From: JAMZMI01 sp963848175
GTDB taxonomy: Bacteria > Bacteroidota > Bacteroidia > Cytophagales > Cyclobacteriaceae
Length of the DNA stretch: 64,000 bases
Reading direction: 5' to 3'
Assembly: GCA_963848175.1 (NCBI GenBank)
Contig: CAWKCO010000005.1
Location: 186,001 to 250,000 of the forward strand
Shown here: positions 29,969 through 38,143 of the stretch, piece after piece
Numbering within the stretch: the first letter of the stretch is position 1
Layout of the letters: each line of letters begins with the position of its first letter
The notes under the pieces: generated by a model
What the model saw: only the letters and a program-made list of their open reading frames with translations
The model's database searches: none
Told to the model about the DNA's origin: nothing
Position numbers and translations under genes: made by a program

Positions 29969-30375
29969 TGAAGCTTTTATTTTTTATTTTATTCTCTGCC
30001 TTAGTAGGATATTTTGGTAGCCAAACTTCAAATTTGAGCCAAAACGAAAATGTTTTGATCAAAGTAGATTCAAAATTATATAATTACGGTTTTATTATTT
30101 TCATAATATTGGAACATGATAAGCCCATAAAAAGAATAGTATTTCCTTATAGTTATAATAAACAAAAGGAAGTCACCATTATTGGAAATGGTAACAGTGT
30201 AATTGGAGCTGACATATCTTCTGGCAACTATATGAATACCGAAGATTTCTTTGAAGAATATAATGATACAAAAATGAGCGAAGTTTTGTGTGCTATTGAT
30301 GAGCGGTTTCTACAGCTTTCAAATAAAGAGAAATTGAGTTTACTGAATAATATTGTTATCGATGAGGGTAAATAG
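29968..30375 (+). CDS. candidate immunity protein 2
   Basis: 135 residues. Its ATG overlaps the stop of tip 2 (TGATG). There is an N-terminal hydrophobic segment (LLFFILFSALVGYFG), then a soluble AT-rich domain with MSEVLCAIDERFLQL. No family recognised. The coupling to the tip and the signal or anchor segment support an immunity role by inference. Confidence 0.5.
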   Translation: MKLLFFILFSALVGYFGSQTSNLSQNENVLIKVDSKLYNYGFIIFIILEHDKPIKRIVFPYSYNKQKEVTIIGNGNSVIGADISSGNYMNTEDFFEEYNDTKMSEVLCAIDERFLQLSNKEKLSLLNNIVIDEGK

Positions 30376-31008
30376 AATTTAATCACGTCCACTACTGCTC
30401 TTGGTTATGCCTCATTTGGTCCTCTAACCGTAGGTGGTTCTGTTAGTGCAAATTATGATATTACCAATAATCAGTGGAGCTCTAGTTGGGGAGTAAATGC
30501 AGGGATTGGTATTAGTAATTATGACGGTAGTGGCGGTTTTGGCATTGGGGTTGGTTATGGGTCAGGAGGATTTACCTATGGTTTAAGTGGCTATTATGCT
30601 CCTGAGAAAAGAGTAGGTACACGCGCAAACAAAAAAGCGTTTTATGGAGAGAACTCGAAGGATTTAATAGCAACGGGTCCTGGAGGGCAATCTAGCAATT
30701 GCCATAATTGTCATGCTCAGGCTATCTTTGAATATCATGGCGAATACTTTGAGGAGATTACTGGGTTGATGAGTTTTTACCCTGGTTTGCCTGGCACAGG
30801 AGCATCGATGCTAAATATGGCCAGTGGATTATACACAGGTAGTACTACATTCCATGATCCATTTTTATATGTTGATGCAGCAGCATTAGTTATCTCTTCG
30901 AGATATCCTCCAGCTATGATGGTGACAATACCTTACGCTGGATATAGATATCTCGACCAGTATGCTCCAAGGTATCAACATATTAATGGTCCAACTTATC
31001 CACGGTAA
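30376..31008 (+). pseudogene. orphan Rhs tip 3 without core or start codon
   Basis: 210 codons open from the codon after the immunity 2 stop. Gly-rich beta repeats (GGSVSANYDITNNQW, GVGYGSGGFTYGLSGYY) lead into a distinct domain with KKAFYGENSKDLIAT, a SSNCHNCHAQAIFEYHGEYF segment with two Cys and two His, and a C-terminus ending GPTYPR. The CxxCH-like motif may bind metal. There is no ATG before 30766. Probably a displaced toxin C-terminus. Confidence 0.65.
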
Positions 31009-31022
31009 ACAAAATTGAAGAA

Positions 31023-31406
31023 ATGGCGCTTTTAAACTGGTATTTGAGTATTTTTATTCGCGAATATAGAATGCAGAAGATTTACAGAAAGTTGGGTTAT
31101 TTAGAATTCACGTTTGTATCTCTATGGCTTACACTTATCTTCGTTGTGGGGGATATAGTGGCGGTATTTTTATATTTCCTGTTCGAGGAAAACAAACAAG
31201 AAATATTTTTTTCATCAATTACGTATATCGCATTAGCTTCCTCGTTGTTTCACGGATTGTTTTACCATTTTAAAAAAGAGGAAATCGAAAGTCTTAAAGA
31301 GATGAAATTCGATAGAACTGATCATACAAAAACTTACAGAATGATATCAACATTCTTTAGTCTTGCGATGATTGCATTGGCTTATTTGTTAATTGAAGTA
31401 CTATGA
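31023..31406 (+). CDS. candidate immunity protein 3, membrane protein
   Basis: 127 residues, starting 14 bp after the tip 3 stop. Three hydrophobic segments (LWLTLIFVVGDIVAVFLYFLF, IFFSSITYIALASSLFHGL and STFFSLAMIALAYLLIEVL, each seen as a separate stretch). A membrane immunity protein would fit a tip that acts on or crosses the inner membrane. No family recognised. Confidence 0.5.
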   Translation: MALLNWYLSIFIREYRMQKIYRKLGYLEFTFVSLWLTLIFVVGDIVAVFLYFLFEENKQEIFFSSITYIALASSLFHGLFYHFKKEEIESLKEMKFDRTDHTKTYRMISTFFSLAMIALAYLLIEVL

Positions 31407-31620
31407 GTTTTCTTTATCCTACAATTCTTTACAACTTATAAAAAAATTGTTTCATACGATCCGTGTGGAAATTGCGGATGAATATTTTTAAGTCATTAAC
31501 CCTGTTTCTGTTCAAGATTAAAAAGCCAATGTTTATGGTAGAAATAGTGCAAAGAACTGGCGACCTCCACTATCTCTTCCCGATAAATACAGACCAAAAG
31601 GTTTACCTCCTAAGTATTAA
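31407..31620 (+). pseudogene. remnant of Rhs tip 4
   Basis: Follows directly on the immunity 3 stop. Two short coherent pieces: SYDPCGNCG at about 31.46 kb and KANVYGRNSAKNWRPP...PKY at 31522-31617. They are separated by stops and frame changes. The basic/aromatic C-terminus resembles toxin tip ends. Badly degraded. Confidence 0.4.
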
Positions 31621-31646
31621 GTGATAAGAAGGATAATTTGAATAAA

Positions 31647-32024
31647 ATGGGAAGAAAGTGTTTTTTGATAGTGCTAATCGTAATGGCTTGCTCTGATAAT
31701 ATTGGTGTTACTCAAGAAGATTTAGAAAAGCACTCATGGCTTAAACCGTTTATTTTAGAACATTCTGATTTATCTGGTGAGCATAATTTAGATTTAGGTA
31801 CTCTGGAATTTACTTACCATTACTTGCAATCTGACGCACAATTTAGTAATGAAATAAATGAGGCAATACTTCTTGATAATTGGGCTTTGAATGAAACTTC
31901 CAATGGCTGGAACATAAAAAAAGAGATTTACACTTTTGAAGATAGCTCCACTTTGATTTCGATGAAGATTGTTCAAGATAAGGAAGATAATAGAGCCTAT
32001 TTTGTTGTTTCATCTGGCATGTAG
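31647..32024 (+). CDS. candidate immunity protein 4, lipoprotein
   Basis: 125 residues from the ATG at 31647 (a TTG lies 9 bp upstream). A signal peptide with lipobox VMACS, then an acidic mature part with LEFTYHYLQSDAQF and ISMKIVQDKEDNRAYFVV. Lipoprotein immunity proteins are common for periplasm-acting toxins. The family is not recognised; the role is inferred from its place after the tip 4 remnant. Confidence 0.5.
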   Translation: MGRKCFLIVLIVMACSDNIGVTQEDLEKHSWLKPFILEHSDLSGEHNLDLGTLEFTYHYLQSDAQFSNEINEAILLDNWALNETSNGWNIKKEIYTFEDSSTLISMKIVQDKEDNRAYFVVSSGM

Positions 32025-32138
32025 ACAGGAGATGTAGGCACTATTCCCCACCTTGTACCAATAGCAACAGGAATTGGGTATTCAATTATAAGACAAATTC
32101 CTATTAACCCCCATCATAAGTCTCATGGTAGAACATAA
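32025..32138 (+). pseudogene. remnant of Rhs tip 5
   Basis: 37 codons open from the codon after the immunity 4 stop, without a start: TGDVGTIPHLVPIATGIGYS, then IINPHHKSHGRT-like residues and a stop. The basic His-rich end looks like the last part of a nuclease-type tip. Too short to name. Confidence 0.4.
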
Positions 32139-32148
32139 AAAGCGGAGC

Positions 32149-32253
32149 ATGAATAAAGTCTATTTAAAATTTTTTAAGTTTCTTATCCGGCTTAACATTT
32201 CAGGGAAAGATTATTTTTCTGTTGCTTCCTATCCCCATTGTAATCGCTTTTAA
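32149..32253 (+). pseudogene. remnant of immunity gene 5
   Basis: 34 codons starting ATG (MNKVYLKFFKFLIRL) 10 bp after the tip 5 stop and ending abruptly. It looks like the start of a small gene that has lost its remainder. It keeps the alternating tip/immunity order of the array. Confidence 0.35.
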
Positions 32254-32676
32254 AATATATTTTTCCCTATTGAATAACTTGCATAAACCCTACTTCCCTT
32301 ATTATCAAGTTTAAAAGTTCAACAAGTCATATTAATGGGTGTAACTAACCGTATTTGGTTTTGCCTCATTTGGGGTGAGTAATGCACATTGGGTTGATAC
32401 TTGTTTTTCATATTCAATCTGAGAGTAGCACAAAACTAAGCACGTCTGGCAGATCATAAAAGATCGAATGGGTTATGTCAAATGCCTAAATAACGGCAGC
32501 TTGAAAAGGGTAATACTGGTTCTTATTGTTGCTGTGGATGCTTTGCTTTTGCAAACTTTGTATTTCAAGTTTACTGGGAGTGGAAAGTATTTACTGAGCT
32601 GTAAGAAACGAGTTTATTAGATGCTCTTTCCAACGCTTTTGGATACATGTAAATTTTACTCGAAAAATGTCTTATT
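32254..32676. other. intergenic region at the right edge of the Rhs island
   Basis: 423 bp without a supported gene. It holds the second copy of the 36-bp DUF1801 5'-end repeat at 32377-32412, read on the minus strand as MKNKYQPNVHYS and then unrelated sequence. Confidence 0.5.
32377..32412 (-). repeat. 36-bp repeat, copy at the right edge of the Rhs island
   Basis: Same orientation as 20216-20251, 3 mismatches. It is a fragment of a DUF1801 gene start with no gene body attached, so it looks like a scar of duplication or insertion. Confidence 0.7.
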
Positions 32677-33714
32677 ATGAATAAGTTGATGCTAGTATTT
32701 CTGACTATTTTTTTGGGCGCTTGCGCAGCTCCTTCAGAGTTAGATATAAATGTTTGGTATGGAGAAGATCAGACTTTCGGGTCGGTTGGTATCGTACAGA
32801 GTAAGGTCAATATTTTAGGAAATGTGAAATCTGAAAGAGGAGTTAAGATTGCGTCTTATCAGCTAAATGGTGGCATAGAAGAAGGGTTTTCTATTGGTAG
32901 CGACTTGCACAGATTAGCTGATCAGGGCGATTTCAATATTGAGTTGGATACTTCAATGCTTCGCCAAGGAGCAAATATACTATATATTCAAATCTTAGAT
33001 TCCCTAGACCAACGAGCAACATCTGAGGTGAATATTGTATTGAAAAAAAATGGAAAATGGCCTCTGCCATACGAGATTAGATGGTCGGAAGTTAATGATA
33101 TTCAACAGGTTGTTCAGGTTATAGATGGTCAATGGGAGTTGACGCCTGAAGGAATTAGTAACAAAGATGTTTACTATGATCGTGTATTCGGTTTCGGTGA
33201 TCATACATGGGAAAATTACGAAGTGTCAACCATAGTCACCTTGCACGATTTTGTGCCACCTGTTCCTGGCCCACCAACGTACAATGTCAGTCATTTTGCG
33301 ATAGCCTGTAGATGGCCAGGACACGATATGGATGATTTTCAGCCGAATAGGAAATGGTATCCGCTTGGCGCAACAGCTGAATTTAGAGTAACGGATGACC
33401 TTGATAGTTGCCGTTGGAGAGTTTTTAGTGGACCAAAACCAGAGAAAAAAGGATTTTATGTGGAGGAACAAGCTAACATCTTTAGAAAAATAGAGATAGG
33501 TAAACGCTATGCGATCAAACATCGAGTTGAAACGGTGGGGCTAGATTCTACTAGGTACAGTGTGAAAATTTGGCCATTGGAAGAAAAAGAGCCACTAGAA
33601 TGGGACTTGTCTGAAATAGAACAAGAAGAAGATGTGAGAAATGGCAGTGCTTTATTGCTAGCTCATCACACGAAAGTGACTTTTGGAGATATTTTCGTTG
33701 AACCAATTCACTAG
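32677..33714 (+). CDS. predicted lipoprotein with concanavalin-like C-terminal part
   Basis: 345 residues. A signal peptide with lipobox LGACAAPSELD. The N-terminal 100 residues look Ig-like (GVKIASYQLNGG, GANILYIQILDSLDQRATSE). The C-terminal 220 residues, starting DGQWELTPEGIS and YYDRVFGFGDHTWENYEV and ending VTFGDIFVEPI, resemble LamG/DUF1080-type jelly-roll folds. The closing FGDI...VEP is typical of those. It may bind a glycan. No catalytic residues identified. It stands alone. Confidence 0.6.
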   Translation: MNKLMLVFLTIFLGACAAPSELDINVWYGEDQTFGSVGIVQSKVNILGNVKSERGVKIASYQLNGGIEEGFSIGSDLHRLADQGDFNIELDTSMLRQGANILYIQILDSLDQRATSEVNIVLKKNGKWPLPYEIRWSEVNDIQQVVQVIDGQWELTPEGISNKDVYYDRVFGFGDHTWENYEVSTIVTLHDFVPPVPGPPTYNVSHFAIACRWPGHDMDDFQPNRKWYPLGATAEFRVTDDLDSCRWRVFSGPKPEKKGFYVEEQANIFRKIEIGKRYAIKHRVETVGLDSTRYSVKIWPLEEKEPLEWDLSEIEQEEDVRNGSALLLAHHTKVTFGDIFVEPIH

Positions 33715-33763
33715 AAGGGGATGTTTTGAATTCTGAATAAAACAGATCATAATTTGCTTACGT

Positions 33764-33780
33764 TTAGCTAACTTAGCTAA
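33764..33780 (+). promoter_or_regulatory. double palindrome operator, copy 1
   Basis: Two self-complementary TTAGCTAA octamers separated by one C, 30 bp before the antitoxin ATG. The position and symmetry suit autorepression by a dimeric Phd-type antitoxin. Inferred. Confidence 0.5.
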
Positions 33781-33810
33781 GCTTGATTCTAAACATAAAT
33801 TCATGCAAAT

Positions 33811-34044
33811 ATGAAGACCTATAACATGCACGAGGCGAAGACCAATTTGTCTAGAATCGTCAATGAGGTGAATGAGGGCGAGACCGTATATCTGGCCAAG
33901 GCTGGTAAGGTGGTTGCGGAGATTAAGCCTGTTTCTGAAAAAAGAAAACCATTGCCATACGGCAAATTTCGAGATCAAATAAAGATGCATGATGACTTTG
34001 ACGTTTGGACGAATGAGATGGAGAAAGCTTTTCACTTTGAATGA
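33811..34044 (+). CDS. Phd/YefM-family antitoxin, solitary copy
   Basis: 77 residues. MKTYNMHEAKTNLSRIVNEV is the Phd/YefM DNA-binding start, followed by GETVYLAKAGKVVAEIKP. The acidic/aromatic C-terminus (DDFDVWTNEMEKAFHFE) is the toxin-neutralising part. Nearly identical to the copy at 34152 apart from a few residues. The toxin gene after this copy is reduced to its first codons, so this is a solitary antitoxin. Confidence 0.88.
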   Translation: MKTYNMHEAKTNLSRIVNEVNEGETVYLAKAGKVVAEIKPVSEKRKPLPYGKFRDQIKMHDDFDVWTNEMEKAFHFE

Positions 34045-34104
34045 TTGTGGCTTTGAAGTTTCTCATTGATGTCTTTAAATCTGATATTGAGATATTCTTC
34101 ATAT

Positions 34105-34121
34105 TTAGCTAACTTAGCTAA
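34105..34121 (+). promoter_or_regulatory. double palindrome operator, copy 2
   Basis: Same TTAGCTAA-C-TTAGCTAA element as at 33764, again 30 bp before the antitoxin ATG. Confidence 0.5.
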
Positions 34122-34151
34122 GCTTGATTCTAAACATAAATTCATGCAAAT

Positions 34152-34385
34152 ATGAAGACCTATAACATGCACGAGGCGAAGACCAATTTGTCTAAAATCG
34201 TAAATGAGGTGAATGAGGGCGAGACTGTGTATCTGGCCAAGGCTGGCAAGGTGGTAGCGGAGATTAAGCCTTTTTCTGAAAAAAGAAAACCATTGCCATA
34301 CGGCAAATTTAGAGATCAAATAAAGATGCATGATGACTTTGACGTTTGGACGGATGAGATGGAGAAAGCTTTTCACTTTGAATAA
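34152..34385 (+). CDS. Phd/YefM-family antitoxin of the complete pair
   Basis: 77 residues, the same fold and motifs as the copy at 33811, with changes such as R15K and a Val-to-Phe at IKPF. It ends 2 bp before the GTG start of the PIN toxin, the usual antitoxin-toxin operon order. Confidence 0.9.
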   Translation: MKTYNMHEAKTNLSKIVNEVNEGETVYLAKAGKVVAEIKPFSEKRKPLPYGKFRDQIKMHDDFDVWTDEMEKAFHFE

Positions 34386-34387
34386 TT

Positions 34388-34771
34388 GTGGCTTTGAAGT
34401 TTCTCATTGATACGCATATCTTTATTTGGATATTTTCAGAACCAGAGAAAATAAAAGCTCATGTTCGCTTAATTCTAGATAACCCTGAGATTCAGCTCTT
34501 TGTTAGTCCAATTATTTTCTATGAAATACAGCTTAAGAAAATGTTAGGAAAATTGGATTTTGCACCTGATTTAGGTCAAATAGTCGATGAGGAGTATTTT
34601 AAAGTCTTAGATATTAACTCGCAGCATACGCTTGAAACCTATAAAATACCTTTGCTGCATCGTGATCCTTTTGATCGTATCTTAATTTCCCAATCGATAG
34701 TTGAAGGTATGCCGTTAATCACTTCAGACAAACAAATCCAGCAATACGATTTTGACTTTATTCCAGCGTGA
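34388..34771 (+). CDS. PIN-domain toxin
   Basis: 127 residues with a GTG start 2 bp after the antitoxin stop. The FLIDTHIFIWIF start holds the first acidic residue, FYEIQLKKMLGKL the Glu, and HRDPFDRILISQS and ITSDKQIQQYD the last Asp residues. This is the PhdVapC-like subclass paired with Phd antitoxins. Predicted Mg-dependent RNase. Its stop overlaps the GTG of the helicase gene (GTGA), so helicase translation may be coupled to the toxin operon. Confidence 0.88.
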   Translation: MALKFLIDTHIFIWIFSEPEKIKAHVRLILDNPEIQLFVSPIIFYEIQLKKMLGKLDFAPDLGQIVDEEYFKVLDINSQHTLETYKIPLLHRDPFDRILISQSIVEGMPLITSDKQIQQYDFDFIPA

Positions 34772-37230
34772 AAAATTCTGCGCTTAAACCAGGTCTCGAT
34801 TGGCTGAAATCTAAAAAATGGAAACCGTTTGCTTTTCAGCTAGAGACGTGGCAAGCTTATCTAGATGGTAAAAGCGGTTTGCTCAACGCCCCCACGGGTA
34901 GCGGAAAAACTTATGCGCTTTGGATTCCTTGTATTCTGGAATTTTTAAGGGAAAACAGAAAAGAAGATGTCGTGCCAGGGGTTCGGGTGCTGTGGGTGAC
35001 GCCTTTGCGTGCTTTGGCAAAAGATATTCAGCGCGCCATGCAGCAAGTGTGCGATGAGATGGATTTACGCTGGACAGTGGCATTGCGAACTGGAGATACT
35101 TCCACTTCTGAGCGGCAAAGTCAAAAAAAGAATGCACCACAAGTTTTGGTCATTACACCCGAAAGCCTGCATGTCCTATTAAGCCAGAGTGATTATCCTA
35201 ATTATCTGAAAACTGTAAAAACCATCATTGCAGATGAATGGCATGAGATTTTAGGAACGAAACGAGGCGTGGCATTGGAACTAGCCATTAGTAAACTCAA
35301 GACGCTCACCGGTCACAAAATAAAAGTGTGGGGCATTTCCGCTACTATCGGCAATCTGCCTCAGGCCAAGCGTGTTTTACTAGGAGAAGATTTTTATAAA
35401 GAGGGAGTTATAATCCAATCTAATATAGAAAAACGGCTCTTGGTGGAGTCAGTACTTCCCGATGAAGTAGAGAAGTTTCCTTGGGCGGGACATTTGGGCA
35501 TTACCCTGCTGCCGAAGATTGTTCCTATTATCAAAGCAAGTAAAACCACGCTTTTGTTTACCAATACACGCTCACAAACGGAGCTGTGGTATCAAAAGCT
35601 ATTGGAATTTGCACCGGAGTTGGCGGGGCTTATTGCCATGCACCACGGCTCTATTGATACGCATATTCGTGGGTGGGTAGAGGATGCGCTACATGCCGAA
35701 AAGCTTAAGGTGGTTGTTTGCACGTCCAGTTTGGACTTAGGAGTGGATTTCAGACCGGTGGACACGGTCATTCAAATTGGAGGGCCGAAGGGCGTGAGCA
35801 GATTTTTTCAGAGGGCAGGCCGAAGTGGACATCGACCGGGGGAAGTGAGCAAAATATATTTCGTACCTACCCATTCCCTAGAGCTGATAGAAGGGGCGGC
35901 ACTTAGACAGGCCATTGAGGCAAAACAATTTGAAAGCAGAAAACCATTAGAAAAATGCATAGACGTTCTGGTTCAGTATTTGGTCACTTTGTCTGTGAGT
36001 GGTGGTTTTCGACCAATTCCAACCTTAGAAGAAGTAAAAACAACCTTTTGTTTTCGCTTGCTCACGGCATATGAATGGCATTGGGCGCTGGATTTTATCA
36101 CTACAGGGGGAAAAACGCTAGGTCAATACGATGAGTTTGCAAGAGTATATAATGACGATGGAGTCTATAAGATCATCAACAAAAAGGCATCCATGCGTCA
36201 CAAGCTTTCCATTGGAACCATCGTCGGTGATTCTGCCCTCAGTGTGAAGTTTATGACGGGAGGTTATCTTGGGATAATAGAAGAATCTTTTATTTCGAGG
36301 CTAAATCCGGGCGATACTTTTTGGTTTGGTGGAAAAAATCTTGAATTCGTTACGATCAAGGATATGACCGTCTTGGTGCGAAAGTCGAAGAAGAAAAATG
36401 GACTCACTCCAGCATGGGGAGGAGGGCGACTGCCATTGTCATCTATGCTAGCCGAAGTGATTAGAGAGAAGCTCGAAAAAGCTTCACATGGAATTTTCGA
36501 AGAAATAGAGCTCCAAACGATTCGCCCCATTTTAGACCTTCAAGCCAAATGGTCAATTATACCCGATCGAAAAACGCTGCTAATAGAGAAAGCTGAGTCA
36601 AAATTTGGGTTTCACGTTTTCTTTTTCCCCTTTCAGGGATTGTATGTACATGAGGTATTAGCGGGTGTGATTGCCTTACGCGTGAGTAAAATTCAGCCGA
36701 TATCTTTTTCCATTTCTATGAATGATTATGGCTTTGAACTATTGTCCGATCAGGAGATTCCCATAGAAGAGGCTTTAGAACTGGATTTGTTTTCAGAAGA
36801 AAATATGATGGAAGACATCCGCCATTCCATCAATCAAACCGAGATGGCACGAAGAAAATTTCGCGACGTAGCCACTATTGCCGGATTGATTTTCCAAGGG
36901 TATCCCGGTAAGACCATTCGCAATAGACACCTTCAGGCATCATCGGGAATTCTGTATAAAGTTTTTGAGACCTATGATCAGGACAACCTTTTGATCAAGC
37001 AAGCGATGGAAGAAGTGATGACTTTACAATTGGATCATAATCGGTTGTTTGAGGCCATTAGAGCTATCCGTGAACAGAAGATTGTCTTAAAAGACACCAA
37101 GCAACCAACCCCGTTTGCATTTCCAATTTTGGTTGATACCTTGCGTCGGCAAAATCTTTCTTCAGAGCAATTGAAAGATAGAATAGGCAAGATGCAACTT
37201 CAATTAGAAAAGTTGGCACAGAATTTATGA
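34768..37230 (+). CDS. ligase-associated DExH-box DNA helicase (Lhr-like)
   Basis: 820 residues. Walker A APTGSGKT (41-48), the DEWH box, SATIGN (motif III), TSSLDLGVDFRPVD and QRAGRSGHRPGE (motifs V and VI), followed by the long Lhr-core C-terminal part with winged-helix and DUF-type regions. It belongs to the SF2 family of 3'-5' DNA helicases encoded with an ATP-dependent DNA ligase, a nuclease and the phosphoesterase PdeM in a DNA-damage locus. A PdeM homologue follows at 38.1 kb; no ligase lies in this window. The GTG start at 34768 overlaps the PIN toxin stop. Confidence 0.9.
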   Translation: MKNSALKPGLDWLKSKKWKPFAFQLETWQAYLDGKSGLLNAPTGSGKTYALWIPCILEFLRENRKEDVVPGVRVLWVTPLRALAKDIQRAMQQVCDEMDLRWTVALRTGDTSTSERQSQKKNAPQVLVITPESLHVLLSQSDYPNYLKTVKTIIADEWHEILGTKRGVALELAISKLKTLTGHKIKVWGISATIGNLPQAKRVLLGEDFYKEGVIIQSNIEKRLLVESVLPDEVEKFPWAGHLGITLLPKIVPIIKASKTTLLFTNTRSQTELWYQKLLEFAPELAGLIAMHHGSIDTHIRGWVEDALHAEKLKVVVCTSSLDLGVDFRPVDTVIQIGGPKGVSRFFQRAGRSGHRPGEVSKIYFVPTHSLELIEGAALRQAIEAKQFESRKPLEKCIDVLVQYLVTLSVSGGFRPIPTLEEVKTTFCFRLLTAYEWHWALDFITTGGKTLGQYDEFARVYNDDGVYKIINKKASMRHKLSIGTIVGDSALSVKFMTGGYLGIIEESFISRLNPGDTFWFGGKNLEFVTIKDMTVLVRKSKKKNGLTPAWGGGRLPLSSMLAEVIREKLEKASHGIFEEIELQTIRPILDLQAKWSIIPDRKTLLIEKAESKFGFHVFFFPFQGLYVHEVLAGVIALRVSKIQPISFSISMNDYGFELLSDQEIPIEEALELDLFSEENMMEDIRHSINQTEMARRKFRDVATIAGLIFQGYPGKTIRNRHLQASSGILYKVFETYDQDNLLIKQAMEEVMTLQLDHNRLFEAIRAIREQKIVLKDTKQPTPFAFPILVDTLRRQNLSSEQLKDRIGKMQLQLEKLAQNL

Positions 37231-37261
37231 ATAGTAGCGTGGATAACAAATCATAAGATTT

Positions 37262-37690
37262 ATGAAATATTTAATTACAACGATTATTACACTTGTTTTT
37301 TGTTCAACTAGTTTTTCTCAAACCATTTTGGGAAAGTGGAAAATGGTAGGAATGAAGTCAGGCAAGGAAAGATCACTTATTGAGATATACGAAAAGAATG
37401 ATAAGTATTTTGGAAAAGTGGTGAAGGTCTACCCTGCGCCTGGTAAAGATCCAAATCCAGTGTGTGACCTGTGTTCAGGTAGTCGAAAGGATCAGCCAAT
37501 AGTGGGAATGGATATCATTACAGATTTGGAATACAGTAGCCGCTCAGGAGAATACAAAGATGGTAAAATATTGGATCCATAAACGGGATCGGAATATGAC
37601 TGCAAAGTATGGCTGGGCAATGATGGTTATCTTCGAGTGAGAGGGTATATGTTTTTTATAGGAAAAACATATATTTTGCCAAGATATACA
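37262..37690 (+). pseudogene. DUF2147 protein with premature stop
   Basis: Signal peptide (STSFSQ), then LGKWKMVGMKSGKERSLIEI and the DUF2147 features PNPVCDLCSG and YKDGKILDP. A TAA follows where the neighbouring paralogue has GAA (DPE). After it the same frame continues with family residues (SEYDCKVWLGNDGYLRVRGY), so the gene is otherwise conserved. The frame then runs without a stop into the next DUF2147 gene. A single G-to-T change can explain the break. Confidence 0.8.
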
Positions 37691-37711
37691 GATCCAAAAA
37701 AGAATGATAAT

Positions 37712-38143
37712 ATGAAAATTGCAGTAACCGTCCTTTGCTTAATTTCTAGCTGTTTTTTATCAGCTCAATCCATTGTTGGGAAATGGAAAACCATAGATGA
37801 TAACACAGAGAAAGCCAGATCCGTAGTTGATATTTATAAAAAAGGGGATAAGTACTTTGGGAAAATAGTGAAAGTGTTTCCCGAGCCAGGAGAGACGGAC
37901 GATCCAATATGTGACAAATGCCCTGACGACTTGAAGAATAAGAAAGTTGTAGGCTTGGAGATTATTAAGAATCTCAAAAAGAATAACAATTCCGAAGAAT
38001 ATACTGATGGAGAAATTCTAGATCCAGAAAGTGGCAATGTTTACGATTGTAAAGTGTGGATTTCTGAAGATGGTACTCTGAAGGTGCGTGGATACGTTTA
38101 CTTTATGTACCGCACACAGACTTGGTTGCCTTTTAATGAGTGA
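37712..38143 (+). CDS. DUF2147 secreted protein
   Basis: 143 residues from the ATG at 37712, chosen for its signal peptide ending FLSAQS. IVGKWKTIDDNTEKARSVVD, GDKYFGKIVKVF, PICDKCPDDL, ILDPESGNVYDCKVW and VRGYVYFMYRTQTWLPF match DUF2147 from end to end. Such small periplasmic or outer-membrane beta-barrel-like lipocalin-type proteins have no fixed function. It is a tandem paralogue of the broken copy just upstream. Confidence 0.85.
   Translation: MKIAVTVLCLISSCFLSAQSIVGKWKTIDDNTEKARSVVDIYKKGDKYFGKIVKVFPEPGETDDPICDKCPDDLKNKKVVGLEIIKNLKKNNNSEEYTDGEILDPESGNVYDCKVWISEDGTLKVRGYVYFMYRTQTWLPFNE

Larger units (their letters stand above)
33763..34070 (+). repeat. tandem duplication, copy 1 (promoter, antitoxin, toxin start)
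   Basis: About 308 bp repeated at 34104-34411 with an offset of 341 bp. It covers the operator, the whole antitoxin gene and the first eight codons of the PIN toxin. A 33-bp unrelated spacer (34071-34103) joins the copies. Confidence 0.9.
34104..34411 (+). repeat. tandem duplication, copy 2
   Basis: Second copy of the block at 33763-34070. Here the PIN toxin gene continues to full length. Confidence 0.9.

Noticed and set aside
20251..32676. Insertion sequence or prophage as carrier of the Rhs island
   Set aside because: No transposase, integrase, terminal inverted repeats or phage structural genes were seen; the S74 domain alone is not phage evidence in Bacteroidota.
33764..34121. CRISPR-like repeats suggested by the recurring TTAGCTAA block
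   Set aside because: Only two copies, each part of a larger gene duplication; no spacers or cas genes.
33658..34376. Two repeated minus-strand frames of about 115-125 codons opposite the Phd antitoxins
   Set aside because: They are the reverse complement of the duplicated antitoxin block and repeat only because that block does.
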